Part shown: in pieces, positions 59,996 through 64,000 of the stretch
How positions within the stretch are numbered: the first letter of the stretch is position 1
How the letters are laid out: every line of letters starts with the position of its first letter
NCBI RefSeq assembly: GCF_014699115.1
Contig: NZ_JACXAD010000013.1
Span: 62,001 to 126,000, forward strand
Direction: 5' to 3'
Source of the DNA: Hymenobacter montanus
GTDB lineage: Bacteria > Bacteroidota > Bacteroidia > Cytophagales > Hymenobacteraceae
DNA length: 64,000 bases
The notes under the pieces: model-generated
What the model saw: the letters and a program-made list of their open reading frames with translations, nothing else
Told to the model about the DNA's origin: nothing
Database searches by the model: none
Made by a program: the position numbers and the translations under genes

Positions 59996-61627
59996 ATGAG
60001 TTTCAAGCCCTGGAAACAGCCGCTGCTCGCTGCATTTGCACTGGTGGCGGGCACTACGGCAGCCACCGCCCAAAGCATCCAAACTGCTCAGCGCTCGATC
60101 GAAGTGGGCCGTTTCAACGACGCCCGGGCCATGTTGCGCAACAACTCCGCCCCCGAGGCCGCTTTCGAGCTTGGTCGCGTTTATCAGCTGCGCAACCTCC
60201 CGGATTCGTCTGCTTTCTTCTTTAATAAGGCCAGTGGCACTACTCCTTTCGGCCAAGTAGCGGCCGGACGCGCTTTGCTGGTCAAAGGCCAAGTGGCACC
60301 CGCTGAGTCGCTGTTTGAAGCAGCAATCAAAGCCACCAAGAGCAAAGACCCCAAAATACTGACGATGATTGCGCAGGCCTATGCGGAGTCGGACCTCAAG
60401 GATATCACCAAGGCGCAGGAGTATCTGACGGCGGCGCAAGCTGCCAACAAAGGCAAGGTCGACCCCGCTATGATGATAGTTCGGGGTGATGTTTTCCTCC
60501 ATTCGAGCCAGGGTGGCGGCGAGGCCATGAATAGCTACGATCAAGCCATTGCCGCTAATCCTAGCTTCGCGCAAGCTTATTACAAGAAAGGCCAGCTGAA
60601 CGTGCGTTCGCGCAATTTTAATGCCGCTCGCGAAAGCTTGAACAAAGCAGTAGAGCTTGACCCGAGCTACGCACCCGCGTACCGGGAGCTGGCCGATATG
60701 TATTACTATGCGGGTCAGTACGACTTGGCGCTGAGCAGCTTCCAGAAATACATCAACTTGGCAGAGAAATCGCCAGCCACCGATGCGCAGTACGCTTCGT
60801 TTCTGTATCTGACCAAGAAGTACCCCGAAGCGTTAGCCGAGGTGAATAAGGTGCTCCAAGTCGAACCCAACAACCTGACGATGAATCGCCTGCGCCCGTA
60901 TCTACTATACGAAACCGGTGATTACGCTGGTGCGGCCGCGGCCCTGGAAACGTACATGAAAGTTGCGCCGCCCGAGAAGATTATTTCGGAGGACTTGGCC
61001 TATAAGTATAAAATCATGAGCAAGAGCGGTAAAGGCAGCGATGCCATCGCCGGGATAAATCAGCTCATCAAGCAAGATCCTTCCAAAGCTTGCGATTTTC
61101 AGGACGACTTAGCGTCTATCTACGCCAACCAGAAGAATTACAAGGGAGTGGCCAGCGTGTATCGGTATAAGCTGAACAACTGCAAAGGAGACCTCACCGA
61201 CCAGTTCCGGCTGGCTGTTGCGCTGACCGGCGACAAGCAGTACACCCGCGCCGACAGCGTGTACAACATCATTCTCACGGCTAAACCCACGTACGCTCCC
61301 GGCTACCTAGCCCGTGCTAAGGTGAACTCCCTCATCGACCCCGAGGCCAAGAAAGGGCTGGCTAAGCCGTACTATGAGAAGTACATCGAGCTATCCAAGG
61401 CCGAGGGCGCCGACCCCGCTAAGTTTAAGGAAGGCGTCGTGGAAGCCAATGGCTACCTCGGAGTTTATAACTTCCAGAAAGGCGACAAAGCTGCTGCCTT
61501 AAGCTACTTTGAGCAAGTGCTAGCCATGGACCCGGAGAACAAGGGCGCCGAAAACAACATCAAGATTCTAAAGGCAAAGCCAAAGGCAACAGCCCCTGCG
61601 TCTAAAGCTCCCGCAAAGAAAAAGTAG
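59996..61627 (+). CDS. large periplasmic TPR protein
   Basis: This 543-residue protein has a signal peptide ending TTAATAQ and at least eight tetratricopeptide repeats (for example AYYKKGQLNVRSRNFNAARESLNKAVELDP and AYRELADMYYYAGQYDLALSSFQKYI). It ends in a Lys/Ala/Pro-rich tail. No catalytic domain is present. It lies after the PstS-like lipoprotein and shares its strand and spacing (56 bases). It is probably a scaffold in the periplasm. A strong terminator follows. Confidence 0.85.
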   Translation: MSFKPWKQPLLAAFALVAGTTAATAQSIQTAQRSIEVGRFNDARAMLRNNSAPEAAFELGRVYQLRNLPDSSAFFFNKASGTTPFGQVAAGRALLVKGQVAPAESLFEAAIKATKSKDPKILTMIAQAYAESDLKDITKAQEYLTAAQAANKGKVDPAMMIVRGDVFLHSSQGGGEAMNSYDQAIAANPSFAQAYYKKGQLNVRSRNFNAARESLNKAVELDPSYAPAYRELADMYYYAGQYDLALSSFQKYINLAEKSPATDAQYASFLYLTKKYPEALAEVNKVLQVEPNNLTMNRLRPYLLYETGDYAGAAAALETYMKVAPPEKIISEDLAYKYKIMSKSGKGSDAIAGINQLIKQDPSKACDFQDDLASIYANQKNYKGVASVYRYKLNNCKGDLTDQFRLAVALTGDKQYTRADSVYNIILTAKPTYAPGYLARAKVNSLIDPEAKKGLAKPYYEKYIELSKAEGADPAKFKEGVVEANGYLGVYNFQKGDKAAALSYFEQVLAMDPENKGAENNIKILKAKPKATAPASKAPAKKK

Positions 61628-61640
61628 CCTTCAAAGGATT

Positions 61641-61682
61641 GAAAAAGCCCCAGCAGATTAATGCTGGGGCTTTTTTATTTTT
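61641..61682. terminator. intrinsic terminator
   Basis: AAAAAGCCCCAGC and GCTGGGGCTTTTTT form a nine-bp GC stem with tracts on both sides, closing the TPR gene transcript. Confidence 0.9.
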
Positions 61683-61846
61683 GTTAGAATAGCTTCTGAG
61701 CCCGGCTACTGGCCCCGGACGTACTCTCACGGCTCCTGCGGAACTGTACCTAAAGAGATAGGTCCCGCTTCGCGCGTGACGCGAAGCCGGCGGAGAGGTA
61801 GCCAGGCGCTGGGATACGAAATGGTAGCCGGCCATAGTTACCGGAT

Positions 61847-62899
61847 TTATCCAGCCCAGGCCCGCCACTTATTCAAAAGAGTAGCGAAGTCTTCGGGTAA
61901 TTCTGCTTCAAAAAATAGTTGTTCGCCCGAGGTAGGATGCACAAATCCCAGGGAACGGGCGTGTAAAGCTTGCCGGGGCATGAGCTGCAAGGCACCTTCC
62001 ACAAAGCTGCGGTAAGCGCCCGTATTCTGGCCTACCCGAATGCGGTCGCCCCCGTACGTTGCATCGGCGAAGAGTGGGTGGCCAATGTATTGCATGTGGG
62101 CCCGAATTTGGTGAGTACGACCGGTCTCAAGCACGCAGCGAACCAGGGTTACCGGCCCGAAGCTTTCCAGCACTTCGTAATGGGTTACGGCCGGCTTGCC
62201 TTGCTCCCCACCAGGGTATACGGCCTGCACCTTGCGGTCGCGCAGACTGCGGCCAATATTGCCGCTGATAGTACCCTGGGGGCCCGGGGGAGTGCCCCAT
62301 ACCAATGCCAGGTAGCTACGTGCGATGGTGTGATGAAAGAACTGCAACGACAGATGCGTCATGGCGAATTCCGTTTTGCCAATTACCAGCAGGCCGGAGG
62401 TGTCCTTATCAATCCGGTGGACCAAGCCGGGGCGTATTTCCCCGTTGCGGCCAGTGGGCAGATTGGCCAGGTGATAAGCCAAGCCATTCACCAACGTTCC
62501 CTGCCAGTGGCCATGCGCCGGGTGCACCACCAAGCCAGCAGGCTTGTTCACGATGAGCAGCTCGGGGTCTTCATACCGGATGTCCAGCGGCATCTGCTCG
62601 GGTAGCACTTTGCCCTCGCGTGGTGGCTCGGGCAGGGTGACGGTAATGGTATCGTGCGGCTTAACCCGGTAGTTGGGTTTCACCGGGGTGCTATTTACCT
62701 CTACGGCCAAGGCTCGAATAGCTTCTTGTACTTTGTTGCGCGAAGTATTGCGCAGCCTGCCGTGCAAAAATTTATCGATGCGCAGCATTTCCTGGCCCCG
62801 ATCCACCACGATGCGATGGTGTTCGTAAAGCTCGTCTCCTTCACCGTCCTCATCGGGCTCGTTGTCAATCAGATCTTCATCTCGTGGGTTACCACTCAT
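61847..62899 (-). CDS. rluD: 23S rRNA pseudouridine synthase of the RluD family
   Basis: This 350-residue protein has an acidic N-terminal extension (about 25 residues), an S4 RNA-binding domain (RIDKFLHGRLRNTSRNKVQEAI) and the catalytic domain with HRIDKDTSGLLV, where the Asp is catalytic. VRCVLETGRTHQIRAHMQYIGHPLFAD is also diagnostic. It makes pseudouridines in helix 69 of 23S rRNA in homologues. It is followed downstream on the plus strand by converging genes. The OmpH-type genes upstream share its strand. Confidence 0.95.
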   Translation of the reverse strand: MSGNPRDEDLIDNEPDEDGEGDELYEHHRIVVDRGQEMLRIDKFLHGRLRNTSRNKVQEAIRALAVEVNSTPVKPNYRVKPHDTITVTLPEPPREGKVLPEQMPLDIRYEDPELLIVNKPAGLVVHPAHGHWQGTLVNGLAYHLANLPTGRNGEIRPGLVHRIDKDTSGLLVIGKTEFAMTHLSLQFFHHTIARSYLALVWGTPPGPQGTISGNIGRSLRDRKVQAVYPGGEQGKPAVTHYEVLESFGPVTLVRCVLETGRTHQIRAHMQYIGHPLFADATYGGDRIRVGQNTGAYRSFVEGALQLMPRQALHARSLGFVHPTSGEQLFFEAELPEDFATLLNKWRAWAG

Positions 62900-62974
62900 T
62901 GTCTAAAGCTTTACTGCATGAAAAAAGCCGAAGCAAACGCTCCGGCTTTTCCGATTTGCAGCGGCGGGCGCCGC

Positions 62975-63607
62975 TTATTTTTTGGACTTGGGTTTGCTGG
63001 CAGCCGGAGCAGGGGGAGTCGAGGCCGGAGTGGTCGGCCCGGATTTGATCGGAGCCACGGCCCCGGGCGTAATACCCATCTTCCGCAGTACCATGTCGGA
63101 AATGTCACCATCCTTGGGAGCGTGCAAGAGCAAAGGGCTGCCACCGCCGTCGGAGTTGAACACGTAAGTGAAGCCGTTTTCATTGGCCACCAAGTCGATA
63201 TTCTTTTGGAGCTTGTCCAAGGCTGGCTTCAGCAGAGTTTGCTGTTTTTGCTGTAACGACTGTTCGGCGCTACGCTGAAACTCCTGAATGGATTGCTGCA
63301 TGCCTTGCATTTCTTTCTGCTTGTCAGCCTTCACAAGGTCGGTCATCGTAGCTTCACCTTGCTGATAAGCCTTGTATTTGGCTTCCAGCTCAGCGGTTTT
63401 GCTTTTCAGCTGGCTTTCCAGCTGGGAATTGTAGGCTTTCAGGTCCGACTCTATTTGCTTGCTTTCGGGCATCTGGGCTAACACGTACTGCACATCCGTA
63501 TAGCCAATTTTCAAGGGGGCCTGGGCGTGCGCGGAAGTGGCGGCCAGGGTTCCGGCGGTCAGCAGAGCGGCGGCGAGCGTCAGACGAAAGGTTTTCACGA
63601 GATTCAT
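62975..63607 (-). CDS. OmpH/Skp-family periplasmic chaperone
   Basis: This 210-residue protein has a signal peptide ending TSAHAQ and the Skp opening KIGYTDVQYVLAQMPESKQIE. Long charged alpha-helices follow (AELEAKYKAYQQGEATMTDLVKADKQKEMQGMQQ). The C-terminal Pro/Ala/Lys tail is an addition. The start at 63607 is fixed by the signal peptide. It acts in outer-membrane protein folding. A second family member lies 40 bases upstream on the same strand, as is common in Bacteroidota after bamA. Confidence 0.9.
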   Translation of the reverse strand: MNLVKTFRLTLAAALLTAGTLAATSAHAQAPLKIGYTDVQYVLAQMPESKQIESDLKAYNSQLESQLKSKTAELEAKYKAYQQGEATMTDLVKADKQKEMQGMQQSIQEFQRSAEQSLQQKQQTLLKPALDKLQKNIDLVANENGFTYVFNSDGGGSPLLLHAPKDGDISDMVLRKMGITPGAVAPIKSGPTTPASTPPAPAASKPKSKK

Positions 63608-63647
63608 CAAAAAGGAAAAGGTCAGAAAAATGTTAGAACAAAGATAG

Positions 63648-64000
63648 TTACTTCCGGCTCTTCTTGGGAGCGCCCGAAGGCTTCGACGGTTTAGATGAGC
63701 GCTTAGCCGGGACCGAGCCATCCGCTGGCTCGGGAGCCCCCGAGTCGGACTCAAAACCGGAATCAGTCGGCGTTTTGGGCGGGGTTACGGTCTTCACGGC
63801 ACCTCTGGGCCCGGGCTGGTTGCGGTCTTCAGCGCCTAAACCCAATTCTTCCAGCACAAATTCCGTGTAATCGTGCGCGGGGTTGGTATAGAGCATCGTT
63901 AAGTCGCCCGACTTATCGAATAATACCGCTAATTGCTTCTTCTTAGCCACTTTCTCCACGGCTTCGAATACCTTATCCTGAACGGGCTTGTTCAGTTCCT
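63648..64000 (-). CDS. OmpH/Skp-family periplasmic chaperone, partial (5' end beyond window)
   Basis: The reading frame enters from the right edge and stops at 63648. The visible part begins ELNKPVQDKVFEAVEKVAKKKQLAVLFDKSGDLTMLYTNPAHDYTEFVLEELG, the C-terminal half of an OmpH protein. A Ser/Pro/Lys-rich tail follows. An internal GTG at 63959 is not the true start. It precedes the other Skp-type gene in the same direction. bamA may lie further upstream. Confidence 0.85.
   Translation of the reverse strand, partial: ELNKPVQDKVFEAVEKVAKKKQLAVLFDKSGDLTMLYTNPAHDYTEFVLEELGLGAEDRNQPGPRGAVKTVTPPKTPTDSGFESDSGAPEPADGSVPAKRSSKPSKPSGAPKKSRK

Overview
The window is about 60 percent G+C with short gaps between genes and fits a Bacteroidota chromosome of the Cytophagales/Hymenobacter type. 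Evidence: promoter boxes of the form TAnnTTTG, no Shine-Dalgarno dependence, gliding-motility lipoproteins GldB and GldD, a TonB operon with two ExbD proteins, the mutY/HU/TPR/RNase G cluster, and paired Skp/OmpH genes. No rRNA, tRNA, CRISPR array, prophage or intact insertion sequence was found. The content is mostly core housekeeping, with a few unusual local features.

Layout. 0-12.4 kb: SGNH-type lipoprotein, TspO-like membrane protein, uvrA, a pair of secreted alpha/beta hydrolases of which the second has lost its nucleophile, a DUF5360-like membrane protein, a membrane helix-hairpin-helix protein and an MFS exporter. 12.6-16.1 kb: three tandem plant-type ferredoxins, an ECF sigma factor overlapped by a small putative partner, nth, and two REP-like inverted repeats. 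16.1-27.7 kb: glycosyltransferase, gldB, a beta-barrel protein, the HU/TPR/mS38-like/RNase G minus-strand cluster diverging from mutY, then ssb, gldD and recG.

27.7-39.8 kb: a fatty-acid degradation block on the minus strand, made of acyl-CoA dehydrogenase, thiolase, FadN-type multifunctional enzyme, a MarR regulator and a long-chain acyl-CoA ligase. A TAGGCTWGCCTA palindrome occurs twice before the dehydrogenase and once, with one mismatch, before the MarR gene. It is probably the operator of a beta-oxidation regulon. 40-44.9 kb: an arginase-fold protein with a damaged metal site, a cytochrome b5-like protein, murQ, a GNAT acetyltransferase, a LysR regulator and small proteins.

45-55.2 kb: der and era GTPases, a ferrochelatase with a cysteine cluster, PRC-barrel and DUF2383 proteins, a cysteine desulfurase preceded by a 14-copy heptanucleotide repeat, and glmM/mazG in divergent orientation. 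55.2-64 kb: an envelope-energisation cluster, exbB-exbD-exbD-tonB followed by a small membrane protein, a PstS-like lipoprotein and a large TPR protein. It is followed by rluD and two Skp/OmpH chaperone genes, the last cut by the window edge.

No single new defence or biosynthetic system is evident. The most useful leads are the MarR operator set, the three ferredoxins, the pseudo-hydrolase, the heptamer repeat and the metal-site-degenerate arginase relative.
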